Positions 46,324 through 54,617 of a stretch of 64,000 nt of DNA are shown here, one piece after another. The number at the start of each line of letters is the position of its first letter. The stretch's first letter is position 1. Below the pieces are notes generated by a model, which did not search any database, had not been told where the DNA came from, and was given only the letters and a program-made list of their open reading frames with translations. The position numbers and the translations under genes are program-made. This DNA is from Streptomyces hundungensis (lineage in GTDB: Bacteria > Actinomycetota > Actinomycetes > Streptomycetales > Streptomycetaceae), in contig NZ_CP032698.1 of NCBI RefSeq assembly GCF_003627815.1, forward strand, positions 4,278,001-4,342,000, in the 5' to 3' direction.

Positions 46324-46356
46324 GGGTCCCCGTGCGCGAGGTGTGCACGGGGACCC
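46324..46356 (+). terminator. Terminator of the PadR-ino1 operon
   Basis: GGGTCCCCGTGC and GCACGGGGACCC form a 12-bp stem with a 9-base loop, followed by TTTCC. Confidence 0.78.
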
Positions 46357-46380
46357 TTTCCGTATGTGACGCTTGCTCAC

Positions 46381-47648
46381 ATGCCTGTCGTACGTGACCT
46401 CCGCGTGCTTCTGCGCCTGAAGCACTTCCGGCATCTGCTGGCCGTACGACTGCTGTCCCAGGCCGCGGACGGCGTCTATCAGGTCGCCCTCGCCACGTAC
46501 GTCGTCTTCTCCCCCGAGAAACAGGCCTCACCGGGCGCGATTGCCTCCGCCATGGCCGTCCTGCTCCTCCCGTACTCGCTCGTCGGCCCCTTCGCCGGCG
46601 TGCTTCTGGACCGCTGGCGACGGCGACAGGTCTTCCTGTACGGGAACCTCCTGCGGGCCCTCCTCGCCGGCTGCACGGCGCTGCTCGTCCTCGCGACCGC
46701 GCCCGACTGGCTCTTCTACGCGTCCGCGCTCGCCGTGACGGCCGTCAACCGCTTCGTCCTCGCCGGGCTCTCGGCCTCCTTGCCCCGCGTGGTCGACGCC
46801 GAGCGGCTCGTGATGGCCAACTCGCTCTCCCCGACCGCCGGAACCCTCGCCGCGACCGCGGGTGGTGGGCTGGCCTTCGCCCTGCGCCTCGTGATCGACG
46901 CGGATGCCGCGACCGTCATCCTGGGCGCCGTCCTCTATCTCTGCGCATCGCTGGCATCCCTCCGGCTTCCGCCGGGACTGCTCGGGCCGGATCCCACAGC
47001 CGTCCAGCCCGGCCTCGCCGCGGTGTTGCGTTCCACGGCGCGCGGCCTCGCGGACGGCGTACGGCACCTGAACCGGCGCCGCTCGGCGGCCCGGGTGCTC
47101 GCCGCGATGACGCTGATGCGGTTCTGCTACGGGGCGCTGACCGTCATGCTGCTGATGCTCTGCCGGTACGCCTGGGCCGGGGGACGGACAGGGGTGCCGG
47201 GACGGGTGGTCTCGCCCTGCTCGGGCTCGCCGTGGGCGTCTCGGGAGCGGGCTTCTTCGTCGCGGCCGTCATGACACCGTGGGCGGTCGCGCGACTCGGC
47301 CAGTACCGGTGGATCATGGTGTGCTCGGCGACCGCCGCGGTACTGGAACCGGCACTCGGGCTGCCCTTCGCCCCCGTGCCGATGCTGATCGCCGCCTTCG
47401 TTCTCGGCCTCGTCACCCAGGGCGCCAAGATCACCACGGACACGGTCATCCAGTCCACGGTGGACGACTCCTACCGGGGGCGGATCTTCTCCCTCTACGA
47501 CGTCCTGTTCAACATGGCCTTCGTGGGTGCCGCCGCGGTCGCCGCGTTGATGCTCCCGCCGGACGGCCGCTCGGCCCCGCTCGTCATCACCGTCTCCCTC
47601 ATCTACGCAGCGGTAGCAGCGGGTATGACCCGGTTTCCGCACCCCTGA
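46381..47648 (+). pseudogene. MFS transporter interrupted by a -1 frameshift
   Basis: The first frame (from ATG 46381 or GTG 46366) encodes helices 1-7 of an MFS transporter: LKHFRHLLAVRLLSQAADGVYQVALATYVVFSP, ASAMAVLLLPYSLVGPFAGVLLDRWRRR, ending MLLMLCRYAWA. It then becomes Arg/Ser nonsense and stops at 47274. The other frame supplies the missing part: GTDRGAGTGGLALLGLAVGVSGAGFFVAAVMTPWAVARLG and helices 8-12 to 47648. The change of frame falls at the G-run 47179-47183; restoring one base would give a continuous protein of about 420 residues. This is either a real loss of function or an assembly error in the homopolymer. Confidence 0.8.
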
Positions 47649-47754
47649 GTGTCACATCGAGGACACAGAGTGGCCTGCGGTGTCGGCGGTGTCATAGGGG
47701 CCCGCTAACTTACGGGCGTCATACATCGCCATCCTTTTGAGGGGGACCTTCTCC

Positions 47755-48219
47755 GTGACCACGCCGCCCCAGGGCCAGAACCCGTACGCCCAGAACCAGA
47801 ACGCACCGTACGGACAGACCGGGCAGCCCGGCTTCCCGGCGCAGGGAGCCCCGTACCAGGGCGTCCCGATGGCCCCGCAGGGCACCCCGACGCGCGGCGG
47901 CGGCAAGAAGGCGATCAAGGCCATCGGCATTGTGGTCGGTCTGGTCGTCATAGCCGGCGGCTGGTACCTCAGCAAGGACAGCGATGACGCCAAGCAGCTG
48001 TCGGTCGGCGACTGCCTGTACAACAAGGGCACCGACAACAAGCCCGACATCCAGCAGGTGAGCTGCACGGACTCCAAGGCGACCAACAAGGTGCTCAAGA
48101 AGAGCCCCGGCGCCAGCACTCCGCAGCTGACCTGCCAGAACGTCACCGGCACCACTGCGGCCTTCACCTGGGACGAGAAGGGCAACTCCTTCACCCTCTG
48201 CCTGGGCGACACCAAGTAG
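47755..48219 (+). CDS. LppU/SCO3897-family membrane-anchored protein
   Basis: A 154-residue protein: Pro/Gln/Gly-rich N-terminus (PPQGQNPYAQNQNAPYGQTG), single membrane helix AIKAIGIVVGLVVIAGGWYL, then an extracytoplasmic domain with four cysteines (VGDCLYNKG, QVSCTDSKA, QLTCQNV, FTLCLGDTK) that could form two disulfides. This is the arrangement of the actinobacterial LppU/SCO3897 family, with unknown function. GTG 47755 is chosen, with GAGGGGGAC upstream; a TTG six codons earlier is possible. A 50-bp parS palindrome follows the stop. Confidence 0.82.
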   Translation: MTTPPQGQNPYAQNQNAPYGQTGQPGFPAQGAPYQGVPMAPQGTPTRGGGKKAIKAIGIVVGLVVIAGGWYLSKDSDDAKQLSVGDCLYNKGTDNKPDIQQVSCTDSKATNKVLKKSPGASTPQLTCQNVTGTTAAFTWDEKGNSFTLCLGDTK

Positions 48220-48225
48220 CAGAGC

Positions 48226-48275
48226 GCATGACGCGGGGGCTGTGTTTCACGTGAAACACAGCCCCCGCGTCATGC
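48226..48275. terminator. 50-bp perfect palindrome centred on parS
   Basis: Arms of 25 bp, no mismatch, from GCATGACGCGGGGGC inward to the parS core. It lies 6 bases beyond the LppU-family stop and before the convergent cca gene. The RNA would form a 22-25 bp hairpin, so it is a likely bidirectional terminator as well as a ParB site. Confidence 0.65.
48244..48257. other. parS site, perfect
   Basis: GTTTCACGTGAAAC at the exact centre of the 50-bp palindrome. Confidence 0.92.
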
Positions 48276-48289
48276 CTCCAGCTCGTCGT

Positions 48290-48303
48290 GTTTCACGTGA
48301 AAC
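48290..48303. other. parS site, perfect
   Basis: GTTTCACGTGAAAC in a 24-bp palindrome (48285-48308), 46 bp from the previous site and just before the cca stop codon. Confidence 0.92.
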
Positions 48304-48309
48304 ACGACC

Positions 48310-49752
48310 TCAGCTCCGCGCCGCCCACCATTCCTTCAGTGCCGCGACCGCCGCATCGTGGTCCATGGGGCCGTTCTCCAGGCGCAGTTCCAACAGGTGC
48401 TTGTACGCCTGACCGATCGCCGGCCCGGGGCTGATGCCCAGGATCTCCATGATCTGGTTGCCGTCGAGGTCGGGCCGGATCGAGTCCAGCTCCTCCTGCT
48501 CCTGAAGCTCCGCGATCCGTTCTTCCAGGCCGTCGTAGGCCCGGGACAGCGCGCTCGCCTTGCGCTTGTTGCGCGTGGTGCAGTCCGAGCGGGTCAGCTT
48601 GTGCAGCCGTTCGAGGAGCGGCCCCGCGTCGCGGACGTACCGTCGCACCGCCGAGTCGGTCCACTCCCCGGTGCCGTACCCGTGGAAGCGCAAGTGCAGC
48701 TCCACGAGCTTCGAGACGTCCTTGACCATCTCGTTGGAGTACTTCAGCTCGGTCATCCGCTTCTTGGTCATCTTCGCGCCGACCACCTCGTGGTGGTGGA
48801 AGGAGACCCGCCCGTCCGACTCGAAGCGCCGCGTCCTCGGCTTGCCGATGTCGTGCAGCAGCGCCGCCAGCCGCAGCACCAGGTCCGGCCCGTTCTCCTC
48901 CAGGTCGATCGCCTGGTCCAGAACGGTCAGCGAGTGCTCGTAGACGTCCTTGTGGCGGTGGTGTTCGTCACTCTCAAGGCGCAGGGCCGGCAGCTCCGGC
49001 AGGACGTGCTCGGCGAGCCCGGTGTCGACCAGGAGCCGCAGCCCCTTCTTCGGATGGGCGGAGATCAGCAGCTTGTTGAGCTCGTCCCGCACACGCTCCG
49101 CGGAGACGATCTCGATACGGCCGGACATGTCCGTCATGGCGGTGACGACCTCGGGTGCCACCTCGAAGTCCAGCTGGGCGGCGAAGCGCGCGGCGCGCAT
49201 CATCCGCAGCGGATCGTCGGAGAAGGACTCCTCGGGTGTGCCGGGCGTGCGGAGCACCCGGGCGGCGAGGTCTTCGAGGCCGCCGTGCGGGTCGACGAAC
49301 TCCTTCTGCGGCAGCGCCACCGCCATCGCGTTGACGGTGAAGTCGCGCCGCACGAGGTCCTGCTCGATGGAGTCGCCGTAGGACACCTCGGGCTTGCGCG
49401 AGGTCCGGTCGTACGCCTCGGAACGGTAGGTCGTGACCTCGATCTGGTACCCGTCCTTCTGGCAGCCGACCGTGCCGAAGGCGATCCCGACCTCCCAGAC
49501 CGCGTCCGCCCAGGGCCGCACGATCTTCAGCACGTCCTCGGGGCGGGCATCCGTGGTGAAGTCCAGGTCGTTGCCGAGCCGCCCGAGCAGAGCGTCCCGG
49601 ACGGACCCGCCCACGAGGGCGAGAGAGAACCCGGCCTCCTCGAATCGGAGGGCGAGGTCGTCCGCGACCGGGGACACCCGCAGCAGTTCACTCACCGCGC
49701 GGCGCTGCACCTGGCTCAGTGCACTGGGATTGTCTTCATTGGCGTTCGGCAC
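48310..49752 (-). CDS. cca: CCA tRNA nucleotidyltransferase
   Basis: A 480-residue class II nucleotidyltransferase with an HD domain. The head domain has ALVGGSVRDALLGRLGNDLDFTTDA (metal-binding DxD), RRDFTVNAMAV and DPLRMMRAARFAAQLDF. The HD motif is LAALLHDIGKPRTR, with FHHHEVVGA. It adds or repairs CCA ends of tRNA; in mycobacteria the syntenic gene is called pcnA. GTG 49752 is the start. It is divergent from the DUF6049 gene, the start of the murJ-sigM-trx block, in an order also found in Mycobacterium. Confidence 0.95.
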   Translation of the reverse strand: MPNANEDNPSALSQVQRRAVSELLRVSPVADDLALRFEEAGFSLALVGGSVRDALLGRLGNDLDFTTDARPEDVLKIVRPWADAVWEVGIAFGTVGCQKDGYQIEVTTYRSEAYDRTSRKPEVSYGDSIEQDLVRRDFTVNAMAVALPQKEFVDPHGGLEDLAARVLRTPGTPEESFSDDPLRMMRAARFAAQLDFEVAPEVVTAMTDMSGRIEIVSAERVRDELNKLLISAHPKKGLRLLVDTGLAEHVLPELPALRLESDEHHRHKDVYEHSLTVLDQAIDLEENGPDLVLRLAALLHDIGKPRTRRFESDGRVSFHHHEVVGAKMTKKRMTELKYSNEMVKDVSKLVELHLRFHGYGTGEWTDSAVRRYVRDAGPLLERLHKLTRSDCTTRNKRKASALSRAYDGLEERIAELQEQEELDSIRPDLDGNQIMEILGISPGPAIGQAYKHLLELRLENGPMDHDAAVAALKEWWAARS

Positions 49753-49949
49753 AACAGAAAAGGGTACGTGGCCCGGCCGCCCCGGTCGTCACCGTTCTTC
49801 GGGGCCCCGGCACCACGGCCCCCGAAGGAGCGCCCGCTCCTCGGTACGGCACCGTTGCGATCATGTAGAGCGGACCGCGGCACTTCGCCACAGTCCGCAT
49901 CGTTACCATGCGTGGACGCAGCAACCGACAGCGAGGGACGGGCGAGCGC

Positions 49950-52274
49950 GTGGCCGAGGCGGCAGATTCTCAGGGGATGACTCCCTCTCCTGCCCGCCGG
50001 TGGTTCCGGCGTACGGCGGCACTGCTCGTCGGCGCCCCTCTGTTCGCGGGCCTGCTGTCCGCGACGGCAGCCCCCGCGGCCCACGCCGTCGAGGACGCCG
50101 TGAGCGGTCAGAGCGTGCAGGTGTCCCTCGACTCGGTGGCCCCCACGGCCCCCGTCAAGAGCGACACGCTGACGATCTCCGGCACGGTGACCAACAAGGG
50201 CAAGCAGGCCGTGACCGGCGCCCATGTGGCGCTACGGGTGGGGCAGAAACTGTCCGGGCGTGCGGCAATCGACGGAGCCGCCGCGCGCAGCGCCTCCCCG
50301 TCGAGCGGCGACGGCGCCGAACTCAGCGACGGACCCACCGTCACGTTCGCCAAGCTGGACACCGGGATCAGCCAGGACTTCACCCTCTCGGTGCCGGTGG
50401 CCAAGCTGGGCCTGGACGAGAGCGGGGTCTACCAGCTCGGTGTCTCCCTGTCGGGGCAGACCGCGAACCAGCGGTACGACCAGGTGCTCGGCATCCAGCA
50501 CACCTTCCTGCCGTGGCAGCCGGAGGCCGTCGAGGGCAAGAAGAGCCAGCTCACCTTCCTGTGGCCGCTCATCTCCTCGGCCCACCTCACCGCCCAGACC
50601 GGCTCGGACGCGCAGCAGACCCCGGTCTTCGCCGATGATTCCCTGGCCAAGGACATCGGCCCCGGCGGGCGGCTCGAGCAGATGGTGTCGCTCGGCAAGC
50701 AGCTGCCGGTGACCTGGGTGATCGACCCTGATCTGCTGGCCACCGTCGACGCGATGACCCGCAACTACAAGATCAAGGTCGGCGACGCCCTGGTGAACGG
50801 CACCGGGCAGGACGCGGCCAAGGCGTGGCTGAGCGCCCTGGAGGCGGCGGTCCAGGGCGAGAAGGTGGTCGCGCTGCCGTTCGCCGACCCGGATCTGGCC
50901 TCGCTCGCCCACCACGGCCGTGACGTGCCCGGTTCCCTCGGTCATTTGCAGAGCGCCACCGAGGTCGCCCAGAAGACGATCGACACGATCCTGCACGTGA
51001 CCCCGTCGGCCGACTACTCCTGGCCCGTCGAGGGCGCCGTCGACCCCTCGATCGTCGACGTGGCCACGTCGGCCGGCGCCCACAACGTGATCGCCCGCAG
51101 CGACAGCCTGCGGGACAGCGCGCTGTCCTACACGCCGACGGCGGCCCGGCCCATCGGCGGCGGCGCCAATGCCATCGTCGCCGACGCCCGGCTCTCCACA
51201 GCCTTCCAGGGCGATATGTCCATGGCGGGCGGCTCGACCCTGGCCACGCAGGAGTTCCTCGCACAGACCCTCGCGATCACGCTGGAGGAGCCCGAGAAGC
51301 AGCGCAGCATCGTGGTCGCCCCCCAGCGCATGCCGACGGCCAGCCAGGCCCAGACGATGGCCGCCGCCCTGCACGCCCTGGACCCCCAGCGCTGGACCCA
51401 GCCCCTCGTCGACCTGTCCGCGGCGGCCGCCGCCAAGCCCGACCCCCTGGCCACCACGCGGACGCCCGGCACGAACGCGTACCCCGACTCGCTGCGCCAG
51501 CAGGAATTGCCGCTCGACGCCTTCCAGGACATGAAGAGCACGCAGGGCACCCTGGAGCGGTTCAAGGTCATCCTGAGCGCCCCCGACCGTGTGGTCACTC
51601 CCTTTGGGAACGCGATCAACCGGGAGATGTCGACGTCCTGGCGCGGCAATTCGGGCGGCGCGCAGAACTACCGTTCCGGAGTGCAGCTCTACCTGGACGG
51701 TCTGGCCGACCAGGTCCACCTCATCCAGAAGTCGACCGCGACCATGTCGGGGCGCAGCGCCACCCTCGCCGTCACCGTGCAGAACAAGCTGGTGCAGGGC
51801 GTCGACCACCTGGTGCTGAGGCTTCAGCCCAAGAGCCCCACCCGTCTGCTGCTGGGCGACGACGGTGCCGCGATCGGCGAACAGCCCGTGAAGGTGGACG
51901 GCGACCGCAGCCAGTCGGTGAAGTTCACCGCCATCGCGAACGCCAACGGCCCCGTACCGGTGATCGCCCGGCTCTACACCGAGGACGGCACGCCGTACGG
52001 TGAGCCGATGGAGTTCACCGTCCAGGTCTCCGAGATCACTCCGACGGTGATGCTGGTCATCGCGGGCGGTGTCCTGCTGCTGGTGCTCGCGGGCATCCGG
52101 ATGTACACCCACCGCAAGCGCTCCATGGCTCGTGACGAGCCCGACGGCGACGACGATCCGGGACAGTCGAACGGTTCGGCGGACGCCGATCCCGGGCAGC
52201 CGAGTGACCCGACACCGGACACCGGTCCCGAAAGCGGGGCCTCACCCGGCCCGGGTGAGAAAGTGGACCATTGA
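49950..52274 (+). CDS. DUF6049-family secreted, membrane-anchored protein
   Basis: A 774-residue envelope protein: signal peptide RRWFRRTAALLVGAPLFAGLLSATAAPAAHA, a large extracytoplasmic region, and a C-terminal membrane helix TPTVMLVIAGGVLLLVLAGIRMY with an acidic cytoplasmic tail. LTFLWPLISSAHLTA and VTWVIDPDLLATVDAM resemble glycoside-hydrolase/deacetylase-like barrels. The equivalent mycobacterial gene (Rv3909) lies in the same position upstream of MurJ. GTG 49950 is chosen for GAGGGACGGGCG upstream; ATG 49977 is possible. 45 bases separate it from murJ, suggesting one transcript and an envelope role. Confidence 0.82.
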   Translation: MAEAADSQGMTPSPARRWFRRTAALLVGAPLFAGLLSATAAPAAHAVEDAVSGQSVQVSLDSVAPTAPVKSDTLTISGTVTNKGKQAVTGAHVALRVGQKLSGRAAIDGAAARSASPSSGDGAELSDGPTVTFAKLDTGISQDFTLSVPVAKLGLDESGVYQLGVSLSGQTANQRYDQVLGIQHTFLPWQPEAVEGKKSQLTFLWPLISSAHLTAQTGSDAQQTPVFADDSLAKDIGPGGRLEQMVSLGKQLPVTWVIDPDLLATVDAMTRNYKIKVGDALVNGTGQDAAKAWLSALEAAVQGEKVVALPFADPDLASLAHHGRDVPGSLGHLQSATEVAQKTIDTILHVTPSADYSWPVEGAVDPSIVDVATSAGAHNVIARSDSLRDSALSYTPTAARPIGGGANAIVADARLSTAFQGDMSMAGGSTLATQEFLAQTLAITLEEPEKQRSIVVAPQRMPTASQAQTMAAALHALDPQRWTQPLVDLSAAAAAKPDPLATTRTPGTNAYPDSLRQQELPLDAFQDMKSTQGTLERFKVILSAPDRVVTPFGNAINREMSTSWRGNSGGAQNYRSGVQLYLDGLADQVHLIQKSTATMSGRSATLAVTVQNKLVQGVDHLVLRLQPKSPTRLLLGDDGAAIGEQPVKVDGDRSQSVKFTAIANANGPVPVIARLYTEDGTPYGEPMEFTVQVSEITPTVMLVIAGGVLLLVLAGIRMYTHRKRSMARDEPDGDDDPGQSNGSADADPGQPSDPTPDTGPESGASPGPGEKVDH

Positions 52275-52319
52275 GCTATGTCGTGGCCGGTCGGCCGGGG
52301 ACGATGAGGTGGGGTAACC

Positions 52320-54488
52320 ATGAACGCGCCGTACGACGGTGACCGTGGGCAGGGCGCTGGCAGCGGTGCCGCGCCCTCCGGGGGCATGCCTCCGGCACCC
52401 ACCCAGGCGGGGCAGATCCCGCCGCCGCAGTCCGCACCCGACCCGTACGTCCAGGATGCCTATGCCTACGATCCGTACCGGGAACAGGACCTCTCCGCCC
52501 AGGACCCGGTGACCGAGGCGCTCTACGACCGCGCCGCGCACCCGCCGCCGCCCCCGGGCACCTATCCCGAGCAGCAGCCGCTCTACCAGCAGCCCGCGGC
52601 GCAGCAGTTCGCGCCCGATCCGCGGATCTGGGCGCAGACGCCGCCGCCCGAGCCCGAGGGCCCCTCGCGCCATCTGCCCTACGGCGACGACGCGAGGACC
52701 ACGCAGTTCGTGGGGCTCGACGACCTCGTCACCCAGGCGGGTGAGGAGCTGCCCGAGCAGGACGCCTTCGCGCACCTCTACCGCGACCAGCAGCAGGCGG
52801 GCCAGCCCCCCGTTCCCGCCGTGCCGGAGCCCGCCCCCGAGCCGCCCCGCAAGCAGGCCGGCCGCGCCTCCAGCCTGCTGAAGTCCAGCGCCGTCATGGC
52901 CGCGGGCACCCTGGTCTCCCGCCTCACGGGCTTCGTACGCAGCCTGGTGATCACGGCGGCGCTGGGCGCCGCACTGCTCGGCGACACCTTCACCATCGCG
53001 TACACCCTGCCGACGATGATCTACATCCTGACCGTCGGCGGCGGCCTGAACTCGGTGTTCGTGCCCCAGCTGGTGCGTTCCATGAAGGACGACGAGGACG
53101 GCGGCGAGGCCTACGCCAACCGGCTGCTGACCCTCGTCATGGTCGCGCTCGGCACCATCGTGGTGCTCGCGGTCGTCGGGGCGCCCCTGCTGATCCAGTT
53201 GATGTCGCCCACCATCGGCAATGACGCGGCCGCCAACAGCGTCGCCGTCACGTTCGCCCGCTACTGCCTGCCCACGATCTTCTTCATGGGTGTGCACGTG
53301 GTGTTGGGCCAGATCCTCAACGCGCGCGGCAAGTTCGGCGCGATGATGTGGACCCCGGTCCTCAACAACATCGTGATGATCTCCACGTTCGGCCTGTTCA
53401 TCTGGGTCTACGGCACCTCCGCCGAGTCCCACATGGGGGTCCAGACGATCCCGCACGACGGTGTGCGCCTGCTGGGCATCGGCACCCTCCTCGGGCTCGT
53501 GGTGCAGGCCCTGGCGATGCTGCCCTACCTCAGGGAGACCGGTTTCCGCTTCCGGCCGCGGTTCGACTGGAAGGGCCACGGCCTCGGCAAGACGGTCAAG
53601 CTCGCCAAGTGGACCGTGATGTTCGTGCTCGCCAACCAGGCCGGCGTCATCGTGGTCACCCGGCTCGCCACGGCGGCGGGCAAAGAGTCCGGGCGCTCCG
53701 GCGCGGGCTTCCTCGCCTACTCCAACGCCCAGCTGATCTGGGGCATGCCGCAGGCCATCATCACCGTCTCGGTCATGGCCGCGCTGCTGCCACGCATCTC
53801 GCGTGCCGCGCACGACAACGACCCCGGCGCGGTCCGCGACGACATCTCGCAGGGGCTGCGGAACTCGGCGGTCGCGATCGTGCCCGTCGCCTTCGCCTTC
53901 CTCGCGCTCGGCGTCCCGATGTGCACCCTGCTGTACGCGTCGAGCGGCATCCAGGCCGCCGAGTCCATGGGCTTCATCCTCATGGCGTTCGCGCTCGGCC
54001 TGATCCCGTACTCGGTGCAGTACGTCGTGCTGCGCGGTTTCTACGCATACGAGGACACCCGGACGCCGTTCTACAACACGGTCATCGTGGCCGCCGTCAA
54101 CGCGGCGGTCTCGGCCGCCTGCTACGTCGTGCTGCCCGCCCGGTGGGCGGTCGTCGGCATGGCCGGTGCCTACGGCCTCGCCTACGCCGTGGGCGTCGGA
54201 GTGGCGTGGCGCCGGCTGCGCGAACGGCTGGGCGGCGACCTGGACGGCGCCCACGTCCTGCGCACCTACGCCCGCCTGTGCCTCGCCGCGGTCCCGGCCG
54301 CGATCGTGGCGGGCGCGGTCGGCTTCGGCCTGCTGAAGTTCCTGGGCGAGGGTGCGGGAGGATCGGTGGTGGCACTGGTCGTCGGCGGTGCCGTACTGAT
54401 GGGAGTCTTCTTCGTCGCGGCCAAGCGGATGCGCATCGAGGAGCTCAACGCCATGGTCGGAATGGTGCGCGGACGGCTCGGCCGCTGA
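52320..54488 (+). CDS. murJ: Lipid II flippase MurJ
   Basis: A 722-residue MurJ/MviN. Residues 1-175 are a Pro/Gln-rich disordered cytoplasmic extension (PEQQPLYQQPAAQQFAPDPR). The 14-helix core begins SSAVMAAGTLVSRLTGFVRSLVITAALGAALLGDTFTIAYTLPTMIYILTVGGGLNSVFVPQLVR, the invariant MurJ block, and has YVVLRGFYAYEDTRTPFYN. It flips lipid II for peptidoglycan synthesis. GAGGTGGGG precedes ATG 52320. The pseudokinase that is fused to MurJ in mycobacteria is encoded by the next gene. Confidence 0.95.
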   Translation: MNAPYDGDRGQGAGSGAAPSGGMPPAPTQAGQIPPPQSAPDPYVQDAYAYDPYREQDLSAQDPVTEALYDRAAHPPPPPGTYPEQQPLYQQPAAQQFAPDPRIWAQTPPPEPEGPSRHLPYGDDARTTQFVGLDDLVTQAGEELPEQDAFAHLYRDQQQAGQPPVPAVPEPAPEPPRKQAGRASSLLKSSAVMAAGTLVSRLTGFVRSLVITAALGAALLGDTFTIAYTLPTMIYILTVGGGLNSVFVPQLVRSMKDDEDGGEAYANRLLTLVMVALGTIVVLAVVGAPLLIQLMSPTIGNDAAANSVAVTFARYCLPTIFFMGVHVVLGQILNARGKFGAMMWTPVLNNIVMISTFGLFIWVYGTSAESHMGVQTIPHDGVRLLGIGTLLGLVVQALAMLPYLRETGFRFRPRFDWKGHGLGKTVKLAKWTVMFVLANQAGVIVVTRLATAAGKESGRSGAGFLAYSNAQLIWGMPQAIITVSVMAALLPRISRAAHDNDPGAVRDDISQGLRNSAVAIVPVAFAFLALGVPMCTLLYASSGIQAAESMGFILMAFALGLIPYSVQYVVLRGFYAYEDTRTPFYNTVIVAAVNAAVSAACYVVLPARWAVVGMAGAYGLAYAVGVGVAWRRLRERLGGDLDGAHVLRTYARLCLAAVPAAIVAGAVGFGLLKFLGEGAGGSVVALVVGGAVLMGVFFVAAKRMRIEELNAMVGMVRGRLGR

Positions 54489-54617
54489 GGCCGCAGCCCC
54501 GCGCACAACCATCGCCGGCCACCGCGTGTCGTGCATAGTGCTGGACTGTGGGCACAATTGGCATGACTTTGCATGGCTGGCCTACAGCACGCAACGGATG
54601 GGGAGGCAGGAGCGACG

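Noticed and set aside
47179..47183. Programmed ribosomal frameshift in the MFS gene
   Set aside because: MFS transporters are not known to use it, and no slippery heptamer with a downstream structure is evident; error or mutation is simpler.
54559..54573. Sigma-54-like -24/-12 sequence TGGCATGACTTTGCA upstream of the pseudokinase gene
   Set aside because: The match is good on paper, but Streptomyces are not known to have sigma-54 and no activator gene is near; treated as coincidence.
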